Part shown: positions 35,494 to 42,992 of the stretch, piece after piece
Layout of the letters: each line of letters begins with the position of its first letter
Numbering within the stretch: position 1 is the stretch's first letter
From: JBCCEJ01 sp039030335
GTDB taxonomy: Bacteria; Pseudomonadota; Gammaproteobacteria; HK1
DNA: 51,820 nucleotides
Direction of reading: 5' to 3'
Assembly: GCA_039030335.1 (NCBI GenBank)
Contig: JBCCEJ010000040.1
Location: 1-51,820 of the forward strand
The notes under the pieces: model-generated
What the model saw: only the letters and a program-made list of their open reading frames with translations
Database searches by the model: none
What the model was told of the DNA's origin: nothing
Position numbers and translations under genes: made by a program

Positions 35494-35704
35494 TCTTAGC
35501 GCGACTAAGTTAGCGTGGATCGAAGACTTGCAACCGGTCTTCACGCGCCTTCCAGTGTCGCCTGTGCGGCTACCGTGCATGGGCGCGAGCCAGACCCGGC
35601 GCTTCGCGTACGCGAGAGATGTTAAGGTGTTCCGTTAGCTGCCGCTCCCCGGCGCGTAAAACCTGGCTCCGATACGGCGCTGCCCGCCGTTCTCATTACA
35701 AATC

Positions 35705-35863
35705 ATGCCGACAGCCTCACGCCCCAGTCATCCGCAAGCCGCAACCCAGACCGACGAGCGTCTGTCGATGCTGTCCCTGTTGGACTGGAGCGCGCCCGCC
35801 CGTCTCAGCGTCGCGCTCGCCCTTGCAGGCTGCACGTGGCTGGCGATCTGGCTCGCGCTCTAG
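35705..35863 (+). CDS. Small membrane protein leading the metal ABC transporter operon
   Basis: A 52-residue open frame beginning MPTASRPSHPQAATQTDERL, with a polar N-terminus and a C-terminal hydrophobic helix ARLSVALALAGCTWLAIWLAL that ends at the last residue. It stops 18 bases before the ATPase ATG and is in the same direction. A short one-helix protein of this design could be a membrane accessory of the transporter. I do not recognise a named family; assignment rests on ORF context and the clear membrane helix. Confidence 0.5.
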   Translation: MPTASRPSHPQAATQTDERLSMLSLLDWSAPARLSVALALAGCTWLAIWLAL

Positions 35864-35881
35864 TCAGGACCCTTGAACCGG

Positions 35882-36622
35882 ATGGCCGCGATCCAATTCG
35901 ACAATCTGACTCTCGGCTACGGTCGGCACCCGGCCGTGCACCATTTGGACGGGCAGCTGCGCTCAGGCTCGCTGACCGCCGTCGTTGGACCCAACGGTGC
36001 TGGCAAGTCGACGCTGCTGAAGGGCGTCGTCGGCGCTCTCAAACCGCTCGAGGGTCAAGTACGGTTCAACCACCCCACTGAACCGGAGATCGCCTATCTA
36101 CCGCAGCTTTCGGAACTCGATCGGCAGTTCCCCATCACCGTTCGCGAACTGGTCAACTTCGGGCTCTGGCGACGCACGGGCCTGTTCGGCGGCCTCAGGC
36201 GCTTCCGCGGCGTCGTCACCAATGCGATCGCGGCGGTCGGGCTGACCGGCTTCGAGACGCGTGCGATCAACTCGCTCTCCGGAGGCCAGCTGCAGCGGGC
36301 TCTGTTCGCCCGCCTGCTAGTACAGGATGCCCGCGTCATCGTGCTGGACGAGCCGTTTAATTCGATGGATTCCCGGACGGCGTCGGATCTGATGGCGATG
36401 GTCCAACGCTGGCATGGCGAGGAACGCACGGTGCTGGTTGTGCTCCACGATCTGGATCTTGTGCGCGAGCAGTTCCCCGACACTCTGTTGATTTCACGTC
36501 AGCTGATCGGGCTCGGCGCGACGCCAGAGGTTCTGACGGCGGAAAACCTGCTGCGCGCGCGGCAGCTGCACGAAGCGTTCGACGACAACGCCGGGGTCTG
36601 CGATCTGCACGACGCGGCCTGA
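35882..36622 (+). CDS. Metal-type ABC transporter ATPase (ZnuC/MntB-like)
   Basis: A 246-residue ATPase with Walker A VVGPNGAGKST, Q-loop YLPQ, signature LSGGQLQRALFARLL, Walker B VIVLDEPFNSMD and the H-loop VVLHDLD. The sequence resembles ZnuC/MntB ATPases of zinc or manganese importers. The ATG at 35882 is chosen; a TTG three codons earlier (35873) has slightly better spacing to AGGA and remains possible. It is 8 bp from the permease gene. No substrate-binding protein gene follows, so the periplasmic receptor must be encoded elsewhere. Confidence 0.9.
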   Translation: MAAIQFDNLTLGYGRHPAVHHLDGQLRSGSLTAVVGPNGAGKSTLLKGVVGALKPLEGQVRFNHPTEPEIAYLPQLSELDRQFPITVRELVNFGLWRRTGLFGGLRRFRGVVTNAIAAVGLTGFETRAINSLSGGQLQRALFARLLVQDARVIVLDEPFNSMDSRTASDLMAMVQRWHGEERTVLVVLHDLDLVREQFPDTLLISRQLIGLGATPEVLTAENLLRARQLHEAFDDNAGVCDLHDAA

Positions 36623-36630
36623 GGCTCCCC

Positions 36631-37503
36631 GTGGACTGGCTCTACGATCTGCTGTTGGCGCCGTTCGAATTCGGCTTCATGCGCCGCGCTCTGGCCGGCA
36701 GTCTCGCCCTCAGCGTCGGCGCCGCGCCAGTGGGTGTTTTCCTGATGCTCAGGCGCATGAGTCTGACCGGCGACGCGATGGCCCACGCGCTGTTACCGGG
36801 TGCGGCGCTCGGATATCTGGTCGCCGGGTTGTCTTTACCTGCGATGACCATCGGCAGCGCCATTGCCGGACTGCTGGTGGCGGTTTTGTCCGGTGTGGTC
36901 GCACGGACCACGGCCCTGCGAGAAGACGCCAGCCTGGCCGCGTTCTACCTGATCTCACTCGCAGCCGGCGTCGCTATCATCTCCGTTTATGGATCCAGCG
37001 TAGATCTGCTGCATGTGTTGTTCGGCACCGTGCTGGCACTGGACGATGCCGCGCTCATACTGATCGGTACGATCAGTACGGTTACGTTAGTGACGCTTGC
37101 GCTTATCCTGCGCGGTTTGATCGCGGAGTGCGTAGATCCCGCATTCATCCGAACGGTCAGCACCGCTGGCGGATGGGTGCATATGCTGTTCCTGACGCTG
37201 GTAGTGTTGAATCTCGTCGGCGGATTTCAGGCCCTGGGTACGTTGATGGTTGTCGGCATCATGATCCTGCCGGCGTCAGCGGCGCGGTTCTGGACGCGCT
37301 CGGTCACTGTGATCCTCGTACTGTCAGTGCTGATCGGGCTGACGGCGTGCCTGGCGGGACTGCTGCTGTCATACCATCTGAATGCGCCGTCCGGGCCGAT
37401 GATCATCCTCTCTGCGGGCGCCATCTACATCCTGTCTCTACTCGGCGGCTCGGTCGACGGCTATCTGCGCACGTTGCTGCCACGGCGCCATCTTCACGCC
37501 TGA
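36631..37503 (+). CDS. Metal-type ABC transporter permease (ZnuB/MntC family)
   Basis: A 290-residue permease with about eight or nine hydrophobic segments. It has the family sequences MRRALAGSLALSVGAAPVGVFLMLRRMSLTGDAMAHALLPGAALGYL and FQALGTLMVVGIMILPASAARFWTRS, which include the coupling-helix region of ZnuB-like proteins. It begins with GTG. With the preceding ATPase it should form a divalent-metal importer, probably zinc or manganese; specificity cannot be read. I could not find a convincing Zur-type box upstream of the operon. Confidence 0.9.
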   Translation: MDWLYDLLLAPFEFGFMRRALAGSLALSVGAAPVGVFLMLRRMSLTGDAMAHALLPGAALGYLVAGLSLPAMTIGSAIAGLLVAVLSGVVARTTALREDASLAAFYLISLAAGVAIISVYGSSVDLLHVLFGTVLALDDAALILIGTISTVTLVTLALILRGLIAECVDPAFIRTVSTAGGWVHMLFLTLVVLNLVGGFQALGTLMVVGIMILPASAARFWTRSVTVILVLSVLIGLTACLAGLLLSYHLNAPSGPMIILSAGAIYILSLLGGSVDGYLRTLLPRRHLHA

Positions 37504-37528
37504 CGCGGGCGCGGCCCTTTCCGGCCAC

Positions 37529-38578
37529 TCAGGCGCCAGACAGAACACTCTGCCCGTAAGCGAACAGGGCCGGTGTGCCCCCGGTGTGCCAGAGAACGGT
37601 CGCGCGGTCGCTGGTATCCCGCGCATACCAGTCCATACCGACCGCGAAACACTTCCCGGTGTAGACGGGATCCACGATAAGCCCCTCGAGCGTGGCCGCG
37701 CTGCTCATGGCATGGCGGGTCTGCGGATTCAGCTGACCGTAGCCTGGCGCCAGGGCGGTATCGTCGACCGTCACGTCATCTGCCGAGATCTGAACGGACC
37801 TGCTCAACATCGAAGCGACACTGGCGGCAACGCGCAACACGCGCGCCGACTGCTGCCCCGCATCGCGGCGCACGCAGGCTCCCACTACCTGCACATCAGC
37901 GTATCCGAGGGCCCGCACGCCCACGAGTACGCCAGCGTGAGTGACGGCGCTGCCGCTCGAAACAACCAACGTGCCGATATCCAGCCCGATGTGCGCCGCC
38001 TGTTGAAACAACTCTTCAGCAGCCGCGACATACCCCAGTGCGCCGAGCGGTCTTGGCTGTTCGCTAAGGTGTACGACGTAGGGTCGCTCGCCGCGGGTCG
38101 CCGCCGCCGCGGCCATCTGTTCGAGGGCGGCGTCAGCGCCAGCTTCGTCTTCACCTTCGGGATACAACACGACGTCGGCGCCGAGCAGATGGTCGAGCAG
38201 CACGTTGCCCGACCGGCGGTACAGTTCGTCTTTGCCCCTTACCCGGTCTTCGAGTTGCACGGTGCACGCAAGACCCAGCTTGGCAGCGGCGGCGGCAGCC
38301 GTACGGACGTAATTCGACTGCACCGCACCGGTGATGAGAATGCGCGTCGCGCCCAGTTCAAGCGCCGCGCCGAGGTAGTACTCGAGTTGCCGGACCTTGT
38401 TGCCGCCCAACGCGAGCCCGGTGCAGTCGTCGCGCTTTACCCAGAGCCGCTCAGGCGAACCGAGGGCAGCGGCCAGGCGCGGCATGGGCTCAAGCGGCGT
38501 CGGGAAGTGACCCAGGCGCGCGTGTGGGTAGGCGGAGGTCAGGCCACCGCGGTGGCTGACGGGTGGCGATTCACTCAT
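37529..38578 (-). CDS. PLP enzyme of the D-cysteine desulfhydrase/ACC deaminase family
   Basis: A 349-residue fold-type II pyridoxal-phosphate enzyme. The N-terminal LGHFPTPLEPMPRLAAALGSPERLWVKRDDCTGLALGGNKVRQLEYYLGAAL contains the Schiff-base lysine in GGNKVR. The phosphate-binding loop reads SSGSAVTHAG in place of the more common ASGSGGTHAG. The likely activity is D-cysteine to pyruvate, sulfide and ammonia, but L-cysteate sulfo-lyase and ACC deaminase share the fold. The start at 38578 follows GGGA; an ATG four codons upstream is possible. It is convergent with the metal transporter operon and monocistronic. Confidence 0.85.
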   Translation of the reverse strand: MSESPPVSHRGGLTSAYPHARLGHFPTPLEPMPRLAAALGSPERLWVKRDDCTGLALGGNKVRQLEYYLGAALELGATRILITGAVQSNYVRTAAAAAAKLGLACTVQLEDRVRGKDELYRRSGNVLLDHLLGADVVLYPEGEDEAGADAALEQMAAAAATRGERPYVVHLSEQPRPLGALGYVAAAEELFQQAAHIGLDIGTLVVSSGSAVTHAGVLVGVRALGYADVQVVGACVRRDAGQQSARVLRVAASVASMLSRSVQISADDVTVDDTALAPGYGQLNPQTRHAMSSAATLEGLIVDPVYTGKCFAVGMDWYARDTSDRATVLWHTGGTPALFAYGQSVLSGA

Positions 38579-38830
38579 CCGGAGTCCCATCGGCAGCTAT
38601 CCGAGTGCCCTTACGATCGGCCCGAACCCGGTGGGCGTCAACGGCGAACAGGACATTGATACCGCACAGGTGAACTTACGCGACTGGCAGGAACGTCCTG
38701 CAGGCGAGACCCCGCGGCTTAGTCAGGTCGATCGCGGCGTCGGGCGGGACGCCTCGACAGGGTGGGAGGCAATCCGGCGGCGTGAGGTCACGCCGGCAGA
38801 AGTTGGGTGGGGATTCGGTGCGTGCGCGGC

Positions 38831-39049
38831 TCAAGCCGCGCGCAGCGCGTCATCCAGTTCCGACAGAACCCGGCGTTTGTTCGCAACGCAACGCTCGAGC
38901 ATCGACCGCATCCACTGTGCGTCCGGCGCGTCCGGCTCCAACGCCTGCTGCTGCATCAGCCGGTGGTTCTCACGCAGCCGCGATTCGATCTGCGTGCGTG
39001 CCGCTGATGCCTTGATACGGGATTCTCCGCGAATCGTTCGTTCTTTCAC
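38831..39049 (-). CDS. Hypothetical small charged helical protein
   Basis: A 72-residue frame with a GTG start placed a few bases after AGGAAGGGAA, a strong ribosome-binding site. The protein is highly charged and helical (KASAARTQIESRLRENHRLMQQQALEP, then ERCVANKRRVLSELDDALRAA) with no membrane segment. I recognise no family. Gene reality is supported by the ribosome-binding site and composition only. The 38579-38830 gap before it shows nothing else. Confidence 0.5.
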   Translation of the reverse strand: MKERTIRGESRIKASAARTQIESRLRENHRLMQQQALEPDAPDAQWMRSMLERCVANKRRVLSELDDALRAA

Positions 39050-39439
39050 TTCCCTTCCTCCGCTACTGCGAATACAGGGCTTATGCTGAACGGTCGCTCA
39101 AGCTAACTCAGTGTCCTTTTGCACAGTTTTCAAGCCCCAGGTCACGTTTCTGACATCAGATCATGCGTTTCCTGTGACGGATCGCACACTTCGCAAACCT
39201 GCGAGCGCTGGCGGTCAGACATCGATAAAGGCGCACGGCGAACCGGCTCGGAATGCGAGTAGCAGGTCCAACCGCCCGGCATCGCGTTCATCCGTGCGCA
39301 GACACCGATTCAGGCGAAGTCAGGAGAGCGGCCAGATGGACCAGGTGGTCGTATGGGGAACCGCTGCCGATTCGCACACCGGCCGTGAGCGCGCGCTGCC
39401 ATCGAGCGCGCGGTTGTCAGGGAGAGACGGGCCTGGAAC

Positions 39440-39643
39440 TCAGTTCCACCAGGCGTCGTCGTCTATCTCCTTGGCCAGCGCGCGGTCTTCCATGAGCCGT
39501 TCGAGTTCACGCCGTGAGCGGGCGCGTTCCTCAGCCGTGCGCAACACTGGCACAACATCGTTCAGTGTGTCTTCGAGCGCGTCGGGATTGATCAACGTCG
39601 TCTCGGCCAGGTCCATGTCCATTTCGTTCATCGGGACGGTCAT
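39440..39643 (-). CDS. Hypothetical small acidic protein ending DDDAWWN
   Basis: A 67-residue acidic protein from the ATG behind AAGAAGGTG (39643). It begins MTVPMNEMDMDLAETTLINPDALEDTLNDVV, then has a basic-acidic helix AEERARSRRELERLMEDRALAKEIDDD and ends AWWN. The last part resembles the short basic-acidic tails of small proteobacterial proteins of unknown function, but I cannot name a family. The upstream flank is an AT-rich island with a CRP-like site, which would control this gene if real. The 39050-39439 stretch between it and the next small gene holds nothing I recognise. Confidence 0.5.
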   Translation of the reverse strand: MTVPMNEMDMDLAETTLINPDALEDTLNDVVPVLRTAEERARSRRELERLMEDRALAKEIDDDAWWN

Positions 39644-39808
39644 CGCAAGCACCTTCTTGAGAAGCTTCCTTAGAGTCGATAACGACCTCGTGGGGATCAC
39701 CCTTGAGAGCCGCTGTCATAACAGTTTGACAGCAAGATCACGACGATTGCGCTAATTGCAAGTCATTGAAATATGGAAACAATCTAATGTTGTGCAGAAG
39801 AATTTCTA

Positions 39809-39824
39809 AGTGACAGATGTCACA
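39809..39824 (-). promoter_or_regulatory. CRP/Vfr-like binding site in AT-rich island
   Basis: AGTGA (39809-39813), six bases, TCACA (39820-39824) matches the CRP consensus TGTGA-N6-TCACA at nine of ten positions, with a GTGACA-GA-TGTCAC inner inverted repeat at 39810-39823. It lies 166 bp upstream of the small minus-strand gene and 131 bp before the tRNA. The 39644-39954 gap is unusually AT-rich and otherwise without genes. Confidence 0.45.
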
Positions 39825-39883
39825 AAGCTGCTCACATTCCTATTTTTTCCTTTTCTTTCAATAAGTTAGCTAAGTATTAATGC

Positions 39884-39908
39884 CAGGTCCGGGTAGGGCT
39901 CGGACCTG
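39884..39908 (+). other. Hairpin just upstream of the tRNA promoter
   Basis: CAGGTCCG (39884-39891) and CGGACCTG (39901-39908) form a perfect 8-bp stem with a 9-base loop. No T-tract follows on either strand, so it is not a standard terminator. It overlaps the -35 of the tRNA-Arg promoter. Confidence 0.4.
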
Positions 39909-39934
39909 ACTTGACGACGCATTGCCGCTATAAT
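39906..39934 (+). promoter_or_regulatory. Promoter of tRNA-Arg
   Basis: A consensus -10 TATAAT (39929-39934) lies 17 bases after CTGACT (39906-39911). Transcription would start near 39941, about 14 bases before the mature tRNA, consistent with a short 5' leader removed by RNase P. The perfect TTGACG at 39911 is too close to the -10 to serve. Confidence 0.7.
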
Positions 39935-39954
39935 CGCGCGCCTCGCTCGAATAA

Positions 39955-40031
39955 GCGCCCGTAGCTCAGCTGGATAGAGTGTCGGCCTCCGAAGCCGAAG
40001 GTCACAGGTTCAAATCCTGTCGGGCGCGCCA
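39955..40031 (+). tRNA. tRNA-Arg (anticodon CCG), CCA encoded
   Basis: A 77-base cloverleaf starting GCGCCCG and ending CGGGCGC-G-CCA (40021-40031), a perfect 7-bp acceptor stem with encoded CCA. The D-arm contains AGCTCAGCTGGATAGAG. The anticodon stem is TCGGC/GCCGA around the loop CTCCGAA with anticodon CCG at 39989-39991, reading CGG arginine codons. The T-arm is ACAGG-TTCAAAT-CCTGT. No att-like duplication or integrase follows within the window. Confidence 0.97.
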
Positions 40032-40280
40032 ATTTCCACTTTCTCTGGCTTCCGGCGAACGCGATTCGCGTCTCGTACGGCACGCGCCGCGATGCCAGAC
40101 ATGCGGATCCAAGCCCGCGCGACGCAGCGAGGCCTGGGTACTTGTCCGAAGGGAGTATTGAGATCGCGATGGCCGGTCTGTCACCATTGCGGTAATCGTT
40201 TGGCAGAGCTGCTCCTGATGCCCCAAGAGGCACAACCCTGACGAGCCGCGCTCTACCCGGAACTACATCGAGAAGTCAAA

Positions 40281-40544
40281 GTGACGCACGCGGACGGAAT
40301 CTTCTACAAGCAATTTTCGATCGTGTTGGTTCTGCTGGCCGTGGCCGCCATTATTTCGGGCATTCTGGCCAGCAGCATCGGCGGAGATGCGCTGACGCAG
40401 ATTCGCCAGAGCCCCAGCGCCGTTCAGGAACGTATTGCGCCGGTTGGCACGGTGGTAACCTCTGAACCGAAGGCAACAGCCGACGCGACAGGCGCCAAGC
40501 CCGCAGCCGAGAAGCCAAAACAGGCGGACGGCTCCAAAGCCTGA
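40281..40544 (+). CDS. Membrane-anchored cytochrome-c5-like N-terminal protein lacking the haem domain
   Basis: An 87-residue protein from a GTG start behind GAGAAG. It has one N-terminal membrane helix (FSIVLVLLAVAAIISGILASS), then SPSAVQERIAPVGTVVTSEP, and an Ala/Lys/Pro-rich tail. The ERIAPVG segment right after the anchor is the usual linker in cytochrome c5-type proteins, where a CxxCH haem domain follows. Here the frame stops before any CxxCH, and I see no CxxCH in the next 140 bases. It could be a truncated gene or a real small periplasmic-facing membrane protein. It follows the tRNA by 249 bp, a gap with no other gene. Confidence 0.6.
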   Translation: MTHADGIFYKQFSIVLVLLAVAAIISGILASSIGGDALTQIRQSPSAVQERIAPVGTVVTSEPKATADATGAKPAAEKPKQADGSKA

Positions 40545-40691
40545 CGCCGACGGCGCCACGCCGTAGCCGAAAGCGTACGGGCGTTGGCCACCGAAGGTTC
40601 CAAGATGGAAAGCCTGTCGGGGACGTCGCGCGACGTAATCCGCTGACGTTCGTATACCGAATTAATGCGTGAACCCAGCCGGCCGCTGGCA

Positions 40692-42878
40692 TCACGCTAC
40701 CGGCGTAAGCTTCGCATAAGCGACGATCAACCACTTGGACCCGTGGTCGTTGAACTGCACCTGCACGCGTGCATGGTTCCCATGCCCTTCGAATCGCGTC
40801 ACGACGCCTTCGCCAAACTTTTTGTGCGCGACGCGCTGTCCGAGTCTGATGCCGTCGGGCCCGTCTTCAGCAAGCGACGAAGAGAGAGTGGGCGCTGAGC
40901 TCACCGTCGACTGACGGGCTCGCCCCGGTAGAGCCGACCTACCGAGCCGGACATCCTCAACGTGCGCCATCGGCAGTTCGTGCAGGAAACGCGATGGCGT
41001 GGCGTAATACTCCGACCCGCGCAGCCGCCGGGCTTCGGCGTGACTGAGATAAAGTTCCTGCTTGGCGCGAGTCATTCCGACATAGCAAAGTCGCCGTTCC
41101 TCCTCCAGCTGCGCAGGCTCTTCGAGGCTGCGTTGATGTGGAAATAACCCTTCTTCGAGCCCGCACAGAAATACGGTCGGAAACTCGAGGCCCTTGGCCG
41201 AATGCAGCGTCATCAGGCTCACGGGATCCTGCACGTTGGCGCTTTGCTCATCACCGGCTTCCAGAGCCGCGTGGGCAAGAAATTCGAGCACCGGATCATC
41301 GCCATCGTCGAGTTCATTACCGAACTGGCGCGCCGCCGCAACCAGTTCCGTCAGGTTCTCCACCCGGGCAACGCCCCGCTCACCTTTTTCCTTGCCGTGA
41401 AATTCGATGAGCCCGCTCGTCTCGATGACCCGGCGCACCTGTTCGTGTAGATCCATGCCCGCCAGCTCATCGCGCATCGCGCCGATCAGGTCCATGAAGC
41501 GTTTGACCGCGCCAGAGGCACGCGCAGTCATGGCGTTGTCTGCCAGACAGGCGAGGGCGCCATCCCACAGGCTCGAGCGCGCGGCCCGGGCGCGTTCGCG
41601 AAGCACCTCGACCGTACGAGTACCGATGCCGCGAGTCGGTGTGTTGATAGCGCGTTCGAAGGCGGTGTCATCACCTGGATTGCCGATCAGGCGCAGGTAA
41701 GCGAGCGCGTCTTTGATCTCGGCCCGCTCGTAAAAGCGCATGCCCCCGAACACCCGGTAGGGGATCGCATTGGCGAGCAAGGCCTCTTCGAACATGCGCG
41801 ACTGAGCACTTACGCGGTAGAGAATCGCGCACTCGTCGCCGCGGTTGCCCTGCTCTTTCCAATGCAGAATGCGCCCGGCAACAAACCGCGCTTCGTCGAC
41901 CTCGTTGAACGCGCTATAGCGTTTGACAGGCTCGCCGTCGCTGTCGTCAGTCCAGAGGTTCTTGCCGAGCCTGCCGCTGTTGTTCGCGATCAGCGAATTG
42001 GCCGCGCCGAGGATGTGGCCGGTCGACCGGTAGTTCTGTTCGAGGCGAAACGTCTGCACGCCTTCGTAGTCGCGCCCGAACTGATGAATGTTCTCTATGC
42101 GTGCGCCGCGCCAACCGTAAATCGACTGATCGTCATCGCCGACGCAGAACATCTGCGCCTGCCGACCGGCGAGCAGGCGAAGCCACGCGTACTGAATAGC
42201 GTTGGTATCCTGGAACTCGTCGACGAGTAGAAAACGAAAGCGCTGCTGGTAGTGCGCCAGCACGTCGGGACGGTCGCGCAGGAGTTCGTGCGCACGCAGC
42301 AGCAACTCCGCGAAATCGACCAGTCCGCCGCGCTCGCAAAGCTCTTCATAGGCTGCGTAAATCTGCACCATGCGTTCGATGAAGAAGTCGCCCGCGGGGT
42401 CGATGTGTTTGGCACGCAGGCCGTCGTCCTTGCGCCCATTGATGTAGGACTGCACCTGCCGAGGTTGCCAGCGAGCCTCGTCCAGATCCATCTCACGAAC
42501 CAGGCGCCGCAGTGCGCGCATCTGGTCATCGGCATCGATGATCTGGAACCCTTCGGGAAGTCCTGCCTCCTGCGTGTGACTACGCAACAGCCGGTGCGCG
42601 AGGCCATGGAAAGTGCCAACCCACATGCCGCCCACAGGACGCATCAGCATCGACTCGATGCGACCGCGCATCTCGCCAGCGGCTTTGTTCGTGAAAGTGA
42701 CGGCAAGCACGTTGTGCCCGAGCGCCTCGCCCGTCGCCATGAGCCAGGCGATGCGGTGCACCAGGACGCGCGTCTTGCCGCTGCCGGCACCCGCCAACAC
42801 CAGCGCGTGCGCGTCCGTGCACGTCACCGCGTCGCGCTGCGCATCGTTCAGTGGCGAAAGAATATGGCTGACGTCCAT
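40692..42878 (-). CDS. uvrD: DNA helicase II UvrD
   Basis: A 728-residue superfamily 1A helicase for nucleotide excision and mismatch repair. It begins MDVSHILSPLNDAQRDAV, matching the E. coli UvrD start, so the two-codon upstream extension is rejected. Motif I is LAGAGSGKTRVLVHR, motif Ia VTFTNKAAGEMRGR, motif II LLVDEFQDTNAIQ, motif III VGDDDQSIYGWRGA, motif V VSLMTLHSAKGLEF and motif VI CYVGMTRAKQELYLSHA. The C-terminal Tudor-like domain QRVAHKKFGEGVVTRFEG, which contacts RNA polymerase in UvrD, is complete. It is divergent from pmbA. No LexA box is obvious in the short upstream region. Confidence 0.96.
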   Translation of the reverse strand: MDVSHILSPLNDAQRDAVTCTDAHALVLAGAGSGKTRVLVHRIAWLMATGEALGHNVLAVTFTNKAAGEMRGRIESMLMRPVGGMWVGTFHGLAHRLLRSHTQEAGLPEGFQIIDADDQMRALRRLVREMDLDEARWQPRQVQSYINGRKDDGLRAKHIDPAGDFFIERMVQIYAAYEELCERGGLVDFAELLLRAHELLRDRPDVLAHYQQRFRFLLVDEFQDTNAIQYAWLRLLAGRQAQMFCVGDDDQSIYGWRGARIENIHQFGRDYEGVQTFRLEQNYRSTGHILGAANSLIANNSGRLGKNLWTDDSDGEPVKRYSAFNEVDEARFVAGRILHWKEQGNRGDECAILYRVSAQSRMFEEALLANAIPYRVFGGMRFYERAEIKDALAYLRLIGNPGDDTAFERAINTPTRGIGTRTVEVLRERARAARSSLWDGALACLADNAMTARASGAVKRFMDLIGAMRDELAGMDLHEQVRRVIETSGLIEFHGKEKGERGVARVENLTELVAAARQFGNELDDGDDPVLEFLAHAALEAGDEQSANVQDPVSLMTLHSAKGLEFPTVFLCGLEEGLFPHQRSLEEPAQLEEERRLCYVGMTRAKQELYLSHAEARRLRGSEYYATPSRFLHELPMAHVEDVRLGRSALPGRARQSTVSSAPTLSSSLAEDGPDGIRLGQRVAHKKFGEGVVTRFEGHGNHARVQVQFNDHGSKWLIVAYAKLTPVA

Positions 42879-42992
42879 GCGCATCGGATCGTAACAGACG
42901 GCCGCACCAACGAGCTGTCGGCCGGTTACAATATGGCCGAGCGACGCCGCACCGGCTCCACCTGCCGGCGCGCCGAAATCCAGGGCTCCGGT

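Noticed and set aside
39911..39916. Perfect TTGACG as -35 for the tRNA-Arg promoter
   Set aside because: Only 12 bases from the TATAAT; CTGACT at 39906-39911 gives the normal 17-base spacing.
39928..40233. Minus-strand open frame of 101 codons containing ARPTGFEPVTFGFGGRH and SIQLSYGR
   Set aside because: This is the antisense of tRNA-Arg read as protein; the GFEPVT..RHSIQLSYG pattern is a well-known artefact of tRNA complements.
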